64,000 bases of DNA from Hymenochaete sp. R1. Taxonomy: Eukaryota > Basidiomycota > Agaricomycetes > Hymenochaetales > Hymenochaetaceae. The first letter of the stretch is position 1. The number at the start of each line of letters is the position of its first letter. The notes under the pieces are model-generated. The model did not search any database, was not told the DNA's origin, and saw nothing but the letters and a program-made list of their open reading frames with translations. A program made the translations under genes and the position numbers. Shown one piece after another: positions 13,001 through 26,100 of this stretch. The DNA is taken from positions 62,001-126,000 of the forward strand of contig JAFREE010000023.1 in NCBI GenBank assembly GCA_019400425.1, read 5' to 3'.

Positions 13001-15102
13001 GGTTACTTGACGAGAGAAAGGACGGCCATTAAGTTCAGAGTCGGAGAGACTCTCGGTATTAGTCTGGAGATCGTACTTGGAGAAAACGGCGTCTTCCCTG
13101 CCGAAGGGAGACTAATTCACCAATCGCACTTGACGCGTCAGCATCGATTTCATGTTTATTTAAGCAAAAAGAAACGGAGATGGGGGAAAGGCGTGCGTAT
13201 GAGAAGGGGGGAAGATATGAGTCCTACATACCTTGACGAGTCTGAAATCCGAAAGCGGGCTAAATGCGTGAAGGGACATAGCCGTCGTTGGGGATGTCCC
13301 GCCCGAAGACATAGGGTGTGACTGTGTAGAGGACGATTGCGTTGAGTGGGACGCGGTCCTCGAGTGCGAGTGCGAACTGCTGAGCTGACCGGAACCATAC
13401 GACGAGGACGAGGGCCGGTCCGTGAAGTTCATGTCCAAGCGCAGACCTTCTCCCGGACCTGGCTTCGCCGCCGACGCCCCTCCTCCCATACCGTAGTCTC
13501 CACCACCACCATTCCCTCCTCCGCCACCGCGTACATGTGAGTGCGAGTGATCGTAAGGTGACATTTCCAATCGCGTTTCGCTCGTGATGTGCATCCCACC
13601 GACGCCAGGAGAAAGTCGCGTATTCAAGTGCGGGAACGCATCGTCGCCCGACCCGTCCTCGGACTTGAGTGCGTCCTGCATCAACGGCGATCGCATGCCC
13701 CCACTTCCCTCCAGTCCCGCTGATTGCGGTGGCGATGAAGAAGTCGACGCCCCCATCCCCGTCGCATTCGCAGTGGCTGAAGGCGTTGTTGGAACCTTCT
13801 TCTGCTTCTTCTTCGTTGGCGGCATGGATCCGTCGGCAGGCCGCTTCTTGCACGATCGCTGGCGCGTGCCTGGACGCTTATCGGGGCCTCGGCGCTTCGG
13901 GACCGCGTCGTATTGGCATTCGTTCTGGCGACGCAGGCAATTGTTGCACGACGGTCGCGTGGAGTCGCATCGAATCTTCCGTGCTCGGCTACCGGATACG
14001 ATCGCGTCACAAAACACAAAAACAAACGAATAAGAGCCGATCCCGGAGAAAAAGGGAAGCACGGGGCATCAACAAAAAAGGAGGGGATTTCGAGCCACAA
14101 AATGGAGTCGATTGCAAACAAAAAAAACTGTGAGTGCGTACGTACCATTGACGGCAAGCAATTACGACGAGCGAAGGCTCCCTCCTTTGTCCTGATCCGC
14201 TAGCACCACTCGAGCTCATTTGAGGCGACCTCGCACTCAGCGGTCCTTCCATAGTCGTCGTCGTTGCCGTCGACAGGGGCGACATCATATCATGCGGGCC
14301 CCTCGGCTGCATGTCCGTATCTATGCGTGAGAGCATGCGGTTACCTGGCGACGGTGCATTCGAGGGGAGGAGAGAAGGGATCGCGAGTGGTCGGAGCTGG
14401 TGTTGGTTCGCCATGGACTTGCTGCTAGGTAGCCCCCTTCCTCCGGTGTAATACGAACCGTTGTCTTCTGGGTATTCGAGTATAGGGCGTGGGTCCCGAG
14501 GGACATACCTCCTATCGTGCTCGAACATGCGTGCTGAAGGAGAGGAGTGCATGTACTGAGGGTATTGCTGTTGGAGGTCGGACTGGCCATGAGGGAACGA
14601 GAGAGGTGCGTAAGAATGGACGTTGGCTGCATTGGGGTTCGATGGGTGCTGCTGGTGTTGTTGATGATGTTGGTGCTGGTGTTGATGCTGCTGATGGTGA
14701 GGAAGGTGGTATTGGTTAGCCAAGAGGCCCTCGACGGCATGCAAATCCAAGTCTGGGGGCGGTGCCCGGACTTTATAAATAGAGTTTTACGATTTGAAGA
14801 TTAAGTGTCGGACGGGCGCGATAGGGCACGAGTTTGGAGAGGGGGTTTAAACAGACAGGCGAAAGGGAAAGAGATCGATTGTCAGCGGATCGTAGGCTCT
14901 CGGAGACAGTAGATAGAGAAGAGGGGGGAAGAAACTCACAATTGTGCCTGCGACCGTCTAGGGAAGTATCTGAATCGATGTAGGATGGGGAGTGTATGCC
15001 TGAGCCGTCCTCGCTGGACTGAGGAGCATCGTCGATGTAATGTGGTTGGAAGGGCATGTAGAGAGCTGGCGGGTGAGGATGTGAGAGGGCGCCTGATACC
15101 AT
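10023..15102 (-). CDS. Zn2Cys6 fungal transcription factor with fungal-specific TF domain
   Basis: Fourteen exons were traced: 15102-14940, 14752-14146, 13988-13232, 13111-13007, 12973-12870, 12760-12728, 12599-12344, 12188-11712, 11581-11280, 11169-11137, 11060-10999, 10555-10432, 10314-10208 and 10138-10023. They sum to 3246 bases (1081 residues) with every phase matching. The zinc cluster reads ACRQCRARKIRCD then PSCNNCLRRQNEC, the canonical C-x2-C-x6-C-x6-C-x2-C-x6-C, created by splicing across the exon 2/3 junction. It is followed by a basic linker (KRRGPDKRPGTRQR) common in basidiomycete members. Before it lies a His/Gln-rich disordered region; after it a Ser/Gly-rich stretch and then the helical fungal TF domain (WWDALV, SIHWLSFLNERHFF, QPALVYAALAL). 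The target genes are unknown. The start ATG at 15102 is the first in frame; a longer N-terminus is possible. Confidence 0.87.
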
Positions 15103-16657
15103 TTGGAAAGAGGTTAAAGGGGGGAAAGGATGGGAGACTTAAGAATGGATGACGGAGGGTCGGAGGAAATGGTGTGAGAGAATGGATGGAAGGTGAGGGT
15201 ATTTACACGGGCAGAAAGCTTGAGCCACGCGAGAGAATGCGGGAGGGTGTTGCGGGTGAGGGGGGGTAGGAGGAGAAGGGAAGGAGCAGGAGAAGGGGGA
15301 GGGGAGGGGCAGAAGAAAGCAGAGGAGGGAGTGTATATATGGCTCTGTGTGTATGTCGGCACGCGCAAGAGCCAAAGTCTGTTCTGTCCCTCTCCTTCCT
15401 CTGCCTCTGCCCTCTCTCTCCAGAGCCAGAGTAGGCCTTTCCTCTCATTCTACCCGCGTCAACGCCTTCTTCTCTTCTATTTCAATTCAATCCCATCAGT
15501 ATACAGTCCAATAACAGAAATAAAATAAAAAATATAAATAAAAACAAAAAATAATAGAATGAAATTGAAAAAAAAATGGCAGTGGGAGAAAGGGACTGAC
15601 TGGGAATAGAGTTTCGTACCCATACGCGCTCTCCTCCCCTTAGTCCTCCTAGTCAGCCATCTTCTCCTACTAACCGGCCGTCCCCGTTCTTTGGCGCCCT
15701 CCATCTCTTTTTTTTCAATAATATTTTTTTGTGAATTTCTTTTTTTCTTCTTCTTCTCCTTCTATTTTCCTATTCCGTCTCCCTTTCTCTTTTAGGTAAC
15801 CATATCATCTTGTCTGCCGTTCTCCCGCTCCTCCATCGTCCGCGTCGCGGCTTGATGGGAAGAGCCTTTTCTCGCTGCGTGCGCCATGTCGTGCGAGTCG
15901 TCGCGTCCCAATTTTCTGTTCGTCGTTGTGAGAAACAAAGATCAAGAGAGATCGTCATCGATTTCAACTCGACTCAGCGACGATGGGCCTTTTCCCAATT
16001 CAGTCCTCGACTGTCGATCACCTTCACCAAGTCATATCCATTCCAATCATCCCGGTCTCCCCGTCCGTCCCAGTCATCCTCCTCGCATCCAACTCGACTC
16101 ATTCATACAACAAAAGGTCGTCGGGTGGGTGGCTGGTTGCTCTGCTTCATCTCACTCCCTCTTTCCCCCTAAACTTAACCTAAATTCTTTCCTGGGTATC
16201 CTGCGCTTCCTCCGTGCATCTTTGGGCAATCTCCGGCGAGCGCAGGGACAACGAAGCTCCTCCCGCCCCCCAAGCCCCTCACGTAACCCACTCTTAATTA
16301 CACACACAATCCAAATCCGGACGTTCTCTCTCACTCGGCGTTTTTAGGACCTACCCTCTGAACTAAACTCACTCGTTGTGCTGGCGGCTGGCTGAGTCCC
16401 TAAGTTTCCACGTTTTTCAGCGTGCTCTTCTTTTGCAATGTCAGCAACAAGAACTGAGGAACAACGGTCCCAGACCACCATCTGCCCACTTCCTCGTTCA
16501 CTTGGCAAAGCATGCAGCGGAAAGAAGTGCGGAAAGGTGAAAAGTAGCAAGTGGCCCGTGCAGCAGCTGAGATGCTTCAAGTCTATCTCACCGCGCAAGC
16601 CACCCGCTATTTAGCATCCTTCTCCCGCTCAGAGTGCCAGAGTCTCTTTTCTCTGTC

Positions 16658-16675
16658 CATGATCATGATCATGAT
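16658..16675. repeat. Tandem palindromic CATGAT repeat
   Basis: Three copies of CATGAT in a row form nested TGATCA palindromes. It lies about 1.55 kb upstream of the start codon of the Zn2Cys6 gene. A protein-binding role is only a possibility. Confidence 0.6.
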
Positions 16676-17091
16676 TGACTGATTGCGTGTTCCGACTTAT
16701 ACGCAACTCTCCCTGGACCTCCGGAAGTCCCTTTTCAAGTTCCAACTTCACACGATTTGATATGGTTTCTCTTGTTTGTTTTTATTGTGGCTACCTGCTC
16801 GCTCGCACGCACGCACCTTCCGCCTGTCTCGTCCTTCATTCCTGTATCATTATCGGTTAGAACGACGATTATCCAACTTGTCCAAGTCCTCTTGGACGGA
16901 ATGACTTAGCTTCTACAATCAACGTCTCGTCCCCCTCCCCCTCATTCTTCGCATCTGACCCTTCCTACAGTCAATAGTGAAAGATCAGAATTGATACTAT
17001 GACAGAACGAACAGATGACGCAGCCATACCTCAGTCTTCTCTTCTATGGCTTCACGAAACATACCGATACCGTGACCGGAAAGAACACTGA

Positions 17092-17107
17092 CCCCCCCCC
17101 CCCCCCC
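17092..17107. repeat. C homopolymer tract (16)
   Basis: Sixteen consecutive C lie in the gene-free region. Confidence 0.9.
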
Positions 17108-18340
17108 ACAGGAGTTTTTTTTGGAAGCCCTCTCCATCTCATGCCCAATCCAATCCAATCCAATTTACTCCTCACTCCCCCGTCCCCTCGTTCCAGCTTC
17201 TTTCTCCAAGCTCTTCATACCTTTTACTTCCCCACTTCCCGAAGTCCTTCTCCTTGTCTTAGATGTTTCAGAATGTTCCGAAGCTTCCCTAGCCTGTGGT
17301 GGCATGACACTACGATCACCACCAGCTGGACTGCGGACCACGAGCGCGAGTGCATACAATGAGCCCAATAACACTGATCTGGCATTTTTCCTCCACGGAG
17401 CGTAGAACGCGGGGACAGGGACGAAGCGTCGGTATTAACGAATCCCCCTTCCCCCCAATTCCCCCAACGTCCTCCTCATCATATCCACCGGTGACTCTGA
17501 GTCCCTGCTCCTTCAGGCCTTCTCCCGTCGTCTCGAAAGCTTGGATTCTGGATTCTTGATATGACATTGCCTGTACGACAACTACCATTACTCCTCGGTG
17601 CTCGGCATTCGCCCTTACAAATCCCCCCCTTCCCTTTCTTCTTTCTCTCTTCTCACACGCAAACCGACCTTGTTTTCTCACAATATCCACACCCTACAGT
17701 GTAAACACTGACTTTCGCCATCTTGCCATACCTCCTATGCCTCGGTAGCTACCGTCTATACGCACGCGTTACTCGATGACCCGATCCCTCGTCTTGTCTT
17801 CTCATTCGTCTCATCAAAGTCGGTCTGGCCGGCAAGGAGACGACGACAACGCGACAACAACGCGGCGACAACGCTATAGGACGACGGGAACGCGAAACAC
17901 GGACACGTTTTCAGGCAGACGCTGCCAGACAGACAGACAAACAACGGTATCCTTGCCAATGCCAATCCTGAATCCTGACGCCAATCCTTGCCCTGAAGCT
18001 TCCTGCGTGTTCTGCTTCTTGAGTAAAGGACGGCGGCTACTGCCGTATCCTGTATCTGGGGAACGTAACGAAAAGGCGCTGGGCTCATAGAGCTCAGAGG
18101 TTGATACAACGACAAGCGGAATCTGCCATTCCCTGTACCCAGCTCCAAACCGTCCACTGTGTACACTTGAAGACAATCCCGCATCCCTGCCCCCTCCTCT
18201 CTCTTCCTTCTCTCTCCCTCGTCGCTCTCTCATACGCACACCCACCCGGGCAACACTCGGAAAATCCTTACGCAATCTCCCTCCGTCCATCTCCTCCGTC
18301 CCCTCCGCCGCCGCCGCAATCTCCCTAGAAGCCAGTCGAT

Positions 18341-18366
18341 TAGTCGTAAGTCGTAAGTCGTAAACG
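18341..18366. repeat. Short tandem repeat GTCGTAA x3
   Basis: Three direct copies of a 7-base unit lie in the gene-free region upstream of the regulator. No function can be read from it. Confidence 0.75.
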
Positions 18367-19730
18367 GTCATAGCCTTTACCCCCCCTCCCCCCTCCTTCC
18401 TTTCTACCACAGATCAGATTATCGAACCTTGACGAGAGTGGATCCCATCTTACGCCTTACCGCGAGTAAGCCCCGATCCTAACTCCGGACCCCATCCGCG
18501 TCGTTGGCGCGTACAAGTACCCCATGTATTAGTTGTATCCTAAGGGGTTATCTCTGGCAGCCCTCAGCCCTAAATCCTAGAGTTCTGCGACCTTTCCTTT
18601 CGACCTCGCCCTTGCCTTTGGGGCCACGGTATTTGCAAACCAGATGCAGCACTAATCACTATCACTATCATGAGCCTAGCCTTGTTTGCCTCTATGCTAT
18701 ATGCTCTTTGTCCTCAATCCTTCGAGCTCACTGTAACTTACCACCCTGCGCGTTTGTCCCTCTTTACTATTACTGGAAGGAGAAGGAGAAAAAAGTCTCG
18801 TCAGCCACCTGCGCCTCCGCCACTGCCAACCTCCTCCCTCCCCCCTTTTTTTTCTTTACTTCTCTCCTTAGCCAACCTGAAAATGCCCCAGCTAAATCAA
18901 AACCTCTGACGTCTTCCGCGATTGTGAGCATATTCTATCTGTACTTCCCGGTTCTAATCTTAGTCCTTACTCAATCCCGGCCGTAGTCGACGTGGCGCTA
19001 GCCCACACCCATACACGGAAGCCCACACAGATACATATCAACAAGTATCCATCATGGCTCGGTCGTGCAAATCGTCACGGTAACTCTGAGTGTCCGATCT
19101 CATTGGGATCAGGACAAACAAAGTTGGATCCCACGGAACTGAGGTGAGGAGCTTTATCTTCGACTTTGTTCGCGGACATCTTCGGGCGGAACGGGTGGCA
19201 GAGATGAATTCGAGCTGCGCTGGCTGGATGGTGGGGTGAGAACGTAGTAGAAAATAGTCGGCGGTGGCGACGGCGATATCGGACAGTATGGACCCTGTGG
19301 TTGGCGGATGACGGCGGGCCGACGACTGACCCCCTGCTTCATGTTCCATGCCCCATGCCGCACGTCCACCGGCCATTCAATCATAAATATTGCTCGCTGG
19401 TCTCAACCTTCAAAGCCTAGCCGAAGTCAAAAATGATCTTTCGTGATAGTGATGAGGATGAAGTTTTCCTTCTTCCTTTTGCAAAGCTAATTGCCGTTGC
19501 ATGGTGCCGTCGCTGATGGGCGACGATGCCGCTATCTGACTGAATTGACAGCTTTCGACGATTTGTTCGGACTGCGAGTCATTGGAGGGTGCGGACGCCA
19601 TCATGATTGCATTGCGACGCCGAGCTCTCGTGCATGAAGCTTCGTCGTTCCTGATTTCAACCGTGTTTCATAACCAAGGATCCGAAGGCCAGCTACTCGA
19701 GCATTCTTTATACAGTCCGAGTTATCCCCT

Positions 19731-19745
19731 CCCCCCCCCCCCCCC
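19731..19745. repeat. C homopolymer tract (15)
   Basis: Fifteen consecutive C directly before GCGGCGG. Confidence 0.9.
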
Positions 19746-22700
19746 GCGGCGGATGCTGTCATTTGTCACAGGTCTCTCCACTGTCCAATTCCCCCAAGCT
19801 GGCTGACTATGCCGATCGAACTAGAGCATATCCAATTCCGAGTCTCCCCTTATCTAGAGGATAATTAGTGTATCGGTAACTCGAATTTGCATTGGAGGAC
19901 CTCTCCTCGAAGGACTAGGACGTCTTTATTGGTGATTTAGTGCGTAACTCCATTGATGCATTGATAAATTACTACCTACCCTACATTCACAATGATAATG
20001 GAGACCACGGAGACGGAAGTCTGGGCGATGGCTATCACAATCACTTGTCGGGCCGTCGTTCTTTATTTCAAACTCTGAAACCGTCATATTCTTTCGAAAG
20101 TTGGCACGAGGTGCGCAAAAGCTTTAGCCCGTGCACAGGTGCATCATAGTAGCATAATAAGGCGAGAATGGAAACGAGCGGGGATTTCAGCGAAGCTTTA
20201 CGACACGATGGACTTGACCTAGTCCATGTGGCAACTGAGTTCTGGTGTGGTACCCTTGATTCTTAAGGCATATCACGATGATATAGTCCACCCTGTTCGG
20301 TTCCTCGGAATTTCGCAGTATACTTTTCTCTTCGCATGTAAGAAAACCGGTAGAAACCTGGGTAGAGCACTGAACACATACCGTTCACAGCAGAGCGCAC
20401 GTTAGGAAGCTCCAGCAATTGCGATTATAGCAACCTGAAACGGATCTGTCCTCGAAGTTCGGTCACAGAGAAAGCACGGCGCTTGAGCAAACCATTGTAT
20501 TATGGCATCCTCTTTTATCTCCTCATCCCTCTCTCCCTTCCCGAAGCTTTATCCTATTTTTTTCGCATTGTCCATGCCAAAAGCAGCATACGGCACTCGA
20601 AACAGGGTGTGGCATCATGATGAAGTGGGCGGCGATGCCTTTCTAGGCGAGGAAGCTTGCTCTAAGCTTTTTCTCCTTCCTCCTTCCCGTCTGTCGTCTT
20701 CTCTTCTCCTCTTTCTTCTCTTCCGTTCCTAAGATGCTATGCTCTTAGACCAATGCATGCCGATAACTCCTTCTGACGATCGAGAACGAGTCGGGAATTT
20801 GGGAAGGAGGGCATGCGTAGAGATCTGTACTGATATTATGTGAGATAAGGTAGTGCTTTTGTTGACACTTTATCCCCTGCTTTTGTGAAGAACATGTCAA
20901 AACTTTGTATGTGTTGGGTGAAGTAGCTGTAGCCAAATCCATACCTAAATCATACATTGGCGTGAGCAAGCTGTTTAGACCTCTTTTTATGGCAGTGACA
21001 GCCGGGTCGGCGGGAGAGCGCACCTGATTACGCCTTCCCCATACCGTACTCCCCGTCCGTGAGGCACAAGCACTAAATCACCACCAGCCGCTTTTCGACC
21101 GCAGTCCGAGTCAATCTCCCTTCGAAACGAATCCATACAACGGAGCAGACGTAAGACTGCGAACTTCAATGTGGTGTAACACCGGCGCCTGCCCGCAATA
21201 CCAATCATCCTGATACCGTTTAATTAGACAGAACTGTTGACACAACAAATTCGTGTAGTCAATCAGGCCTTTTGAATGCAACATGGGCGATATCAAAGAA
21301 AAATTCCAATGACCGTAACTGTGACATGGCTCATGCCATCCAATCATATCATATGCCTTCTCACGCCGAGCCGCATGACCGCCGACTTTTAGTTCGAACC
21401 TTTTTTCAGAGTCCCGCCTTTTCGGATTCGATTTGTCGCGTTTCTTTCATGTCACGTTTTCGTGCCTGATTTGACCCCGATTGGGTGTGAGATTGATGAT
21501 CAGGGACTATTAGGCTTGATTAGGCAACTATGGCGAACGAACGATTTACTTCCGTCACTGATGGTTCAAAGGGTACAGACTGTACAGATTGAAATTGTTG
21601 ATCATATCGCAGCGGGGAGCGTAGGAAGGTTGATGTTGGAGAGTTACAGACTCTTTTCTTGTCTTGATCTCAATCCCAGGTTGATTCACTTATAAATTAG
21701 AAGACAGGGACGCTGCGCACGTTCGTTGCAAAGCGGCTGAGACGAGCAGAAGGTTGAGCTGGCTTCCGCCTTTCTCTCAATCTAATACAGGACGTTGGCA
21801 ATGGAAGTTAGCGCTCAATAAACGGAGTAGTTCCCAAGTAAGTTTATGGGTTTTTCGGAAAACTGGTAACGCACCAAGCTCCAGCCACCCTGTCCAATAC
21901 CTATATTATGAGCTGTGCCAGCCCTTGCGGCAGTCAACTGTACCTGCAATGGTTAAGACTTTAGAATAAGAAGCAGAAAAAACAGCGAATTTTTGCTCCG
22001 TTCCGTTTAATCTTTCGATATTGGATGTTCGATGAAGTGCAGTGACGCCCGCCAAAAAAAAGAGGAGCTCACCGTTCAGCCTAGCTTAAGAAAATTACTA
22101 CAATTTTAAGCGGTACGATCCGGTTACTTGAAATTGCAATGCCGAAGCCGAGATCTCGGACAGGAATGACGGCGAGACGGAGTAAGAGGGGTGACCAAAA
22201 GCAAATCATACGCAAATTCAATGCGAAAAGACAGTGCGGCGGGATGCAGTGTTCGAGCAGACTAAGTAACGGAAGGCGGACCAGCAGCGGCCTCGCTCGG
22301 ACGCGGCGGAATTGTACAGGGAGGTCCGGAGGTTCGGAAGAAAACCGGGCCGTTCGCGTCGCGCACGAAACACCGACTCGGAGATGCGCTTTGTGAAGCT
22401 GGCTGGTGTGTTCACGCGCAAACAGAGACGCTCAGATTTTTCCCCGAATCCGGTGGTGTCGGGAGGATTGCTAACACAGGCGCAGACCGGTGACGAAGAC
22501 CTGAATCTTCTCTCCATCATCTCGCCTGGCGCAGTGCAGTCGTAAGGAACGCACCGATAAGATTTAGGCAGTCCCGACGTTCGCAGATACAACTCGAATA
22601 GCTTGAGATTGACGTACACTTTCTTGAAATCAACACGTCAACTAAAAGCAAGCCCTAACAACGGCTTTTGCCCCGCTGCGCCCTCGGATACCTCGTTCTT

Positions 22701-23181
22701 TATCGGTTCTGTTCCGCTTGCCTTGATATTAGAGCACACACTTTCTATGCGGAAAGAACAGTCGAACGAAGCGCCAAACGTTGGGACCACTGTACTCTAT
22801 AGCAACTCACCTAGAAGATGCACCCTGACTTGATGTAAAGAAAGCCCCTGTAAGGAGAGCCCTGAACGATTTGACCCGTATTGCAACAATGCCACTGAAC
22901 GAAGAAAAATGAATGAGAATATTCGGAGCATAATGGTTGAAAGAGCCACAGAAGACGATTTCATGAGTAGATAGGGAATGGAAAAGTATTCAGGAATGCA
23001 AGTACAGTGAGAAATTGACAGGTTGGGATGAGGAATGTGTCATGGCTTTGGAATGGAAGAAGTAAAAAAAAGCAAACATGCTACAAGGAAACAAGCGTGA
23101 CTGATGAACTTTGGCGAATAAATAAAGGGGTGTCGAAAGGGGATGTCATAGTGTACGGCTGAGCTGTTTATGTTCCGTTAC

Positions 23182-26100
23182 TTAATGGTCATGCATGTCG
23201 TTGACATAGGCGATCCATGCATTTCTTTCAATAACGCCTTCATCTAGAATTTTCCTGTTAGCTGTATCGGCCGAGCTACCAAAGTTCAGACTCACAAATG
23301 CCATTTGCATCATTGACAATCAGATACTTGACTCCAAGCTTTGCAAAAAGCTGGTGAACAAGCTCCGGTGGTGTATTAGCCTGTACGGTCAGAGGTGCCT
23401 TGTGCGAAATTTAGAGCTTCAAGAATTCATCCACCAACAACACACACCTGATCAGTATAGACAGTAAAATCGAACAGGTCTAAGGGGTTTCCCATAATCG
23501 ATTCCCCTATCGAGGAGCTTGCTGATCTGAGGCCTCTTGAAGCTACTTCAGAAGCAGTATTGAAATAGCAGATAGCGTCAGCATCGTCGGCCACGATAGC
23601 TATAGCGGAGTATTAATGAATCAAAGCAAACTAATTTGGTTTGGGTGCCTACCGAGAGCGTGTTCTAGCTCGTTGACACCGATGTAACCAGCTACTTTGT
23701 ACCCAAAAAGTTCCCTATGAACAATGGGGAAACCACTATCTGCATAGCCCAGAGAAAGCGATTCTTGGAGCTTATCGCGCAAACTTTTAACAGTATTCTC
23801 CTCGCTCAGGGAGATGACAGTGACATTCCGATCGGTCTACAAGAATAACATTAGCCATTGACGCGCTTAAGTGTCCATTTACCGACCATGTCGCCTGCAA
23901 GGCGATTGCCCCATAAATACTCATGCTTTGAGTCAAGGTATGGCAGCTGGGACAAGCTAGAAGTATATTGAGCATTACCGCTTCTAGAAAAGCTTTAAGG
24001 TACTAACTCGATAACCAGGTCGTAGATACCCTTGGGCTCGAGTGCATCTGCTACAGCTTTCGCTGTAAGAACAGACAGCATGACCGGTACAACATATGTG
24101 AGCGTGTCGGTCAATTCAAACATTATTACTGCTAATGAAACAGTTGTTCTCTGGCCATCAATGTTAAATCACATACTTTGCATAATCGTAGAATAAGCTT
24201 ACCGTTACACCTGAGAGAGAAGCGGCAGCGCCAACCATTGCGTATAAGCCAGGCACGACACAGTCCTTGTCAGCACTGCAGGCTCTGAATATGCTAAGAT
24301 CTGGATGTTTGAATTGAAGGTACTGGATCCCAATACCAAGAATGCGGCCAGCGCAGGCACCCACTCCAAGTGTTGGTATGAAAATTCCTGCTGGCACTTT
24401 GATACCAAAAGTAACAATAGTCAAAACTCCTTTCACGATACATGCAATCATAATCGAAAGTGCAAGAGGACCCGCAAGCGCGGGAGGGTCCCTTGGACAC
24501 AATCCTTCGTGGGCATCCCTATCAGTCCCACATTCAGAAAACAAGTTGTAGACGAGCTCCGTCCCACCCATTCGAGTGTATGGATTCAAAAAACAGAGTA
24601 AAGTCGTAACGAGCGTGACCTGGCGAGCAAAAATAAGAACCAAATGGACTGAGTCAATATAATATTAATTTTGCATATGACTCACCAAAAGCACCTCCGC
24701 CACAGGATGCGTCTTTAGCCATGTCCGATTTCGGACGTGCTTGCTCCATTTAATATTTAGCTTCGAGAAGTATGCACCGTATACACCCTAATGTTTTTTG
24801 TCAACATTGCAATTGGTGGCTACCTGTAAACAACTTACCCCGAAAACGCCAAGCAGCACGAAAAAAATCAATTCATATGCATGCCATTCCTATCCAAAAT
24901 TTGCTCGGATATCTGTATAGAATGACGTATAATTAATAACTGACCTTGTCGTAGGTGACTTGAAAAAGCACAAGCTTTCCCGTCCCAAAAGGATCCAGAA
25001 ACCTCAAGGTAATAGCTGCAATCATAGCGCAAAAGAAGCTATAAGGAATTATTTTTATTAAACCTCCTATGCGTCGTTCCGGGATAGATCATTTACCTCT
25101 GCCACATGACCTTTGGTGGGAAATAGTAGGACACTTCTTCCAGACTGAATAGCACACCACCTATCGGAGCGCCGAACGCAACAGCAACTCCCGCTGCAGC
25201 CGCGGCACTGAGAATTTCGCGTCTTTTACCTAGAGAATATTATGAAATTTGTCATTTAGACGCGCGACAACCACGTTATCGTACCTTCGTTCGTTTCATA
25301 CTTAGGGAAGTAACGACTTATTATGTTACCAATGCAACTTGCGATGTGTACAAATGGTCCTTCCTTTCCTACATGATATATAATTAGAGTGTTACCATAT
25401 AGGGATAAGCTGAAGGTCAGACTTACCCAGAGTGAGACCCGATGCGACGGACAGGGCAAGGCCTACCGCCTTCGTGAATAGAGTGCGAGCTCCGAGGTAC
25501 CCATGAATAACAAAACCTGCAGAGAAGTAAGTAAAGAAGTGGGTGGAGAGGGAACTTATCTTCCGCCCACCAGACAATATCGTCTTGATTTCTGGAATGC
25601 CACTCCCAGCCGCCTTCACAAGAATTCAGGCTTTCGTAATTCTTCGTTCAAATATCGACACTCACAAAGTAAAGGACCTGTCTTTTCGGGAGGGGGTTCT
25701 CAGCAGTCCGTGGCTTGTCTCCAAATTCCGGTCCTAATACTCCAGAATCCTTATCAGTTTGAAAGGATGGAGATGCTGTCAGATGAATGGTCAACAGAGA
25801 TGAGATAGCTGCAAGAACGAGCTGTCAAACTCTCATTAGTATCTTGTAATCGCCCGGCGACTTTAGAAAATTAAGACGTACCGCCACGAGTGTGTAGATG
25901 ACATATTCAAGTGCCCAAGATCCAATACCAAAGCGCGGATTCCCTCGTTCTCCGGTCCACAATTCTGACCAGTCCTGCCAGTCTTCACAGAATCGGCGGG
26001 CATGCCACCATCGTGACACACAGCGACCTTCCTTCAAATCAAAGAGACATTGTTCGGCTCGTACTATAAGAAATGCCGAGATTGCCGTCATGAACCCGAC

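Larger units (their letters stand above)
15103..23181. other. Gene-free stretch of about 8 kb upstream of the Zn2Cys6 gene
   Basis: No coding gene could be supported. From 15.1 to 19 kb the sequence is strongly pyrimidine-rich on the plus strand, so the minus strand (the direction of the transcription factor) is purine-rich. The frames here of 100-180 codons are low-complexity Pro/Ser/Arg and have no family resemblance or consistent splice signals. It holds C homopolymers (17092-17107 and 19731-19745), a GATCAT repeat near 16658 and a short tandem repeat at 18341. It may serve as promoter and leader of the regulator, or carry non-coding RNAs. A 64-codon minus frame at 19604-19410 is the only tidy small frame. 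Confidence 0.5.

Noticed and set aside
15810..18986. Plus- and minus-strand frames of 100-180 codons in the gene-free region
   Set aside because: They are low-complexity Ser/Pro/Arg frames without splice support, family resemblance or a consistent codon pattern.
19410..19604. A 64-codon minus-strand frame with a tidy ATG (MMASAPSNDSQSEQ)
   Set aside because: It is well composed but isolated, without a known relative or neighbouring exons; kept only as a note.
21380..21410. TTCGAACC followed by a T run, resembling a tRNA B box with a terminator
   Set aside because: No acceptor stem or cloverleaf can be formed around it, and the T run follows the loop too closely.
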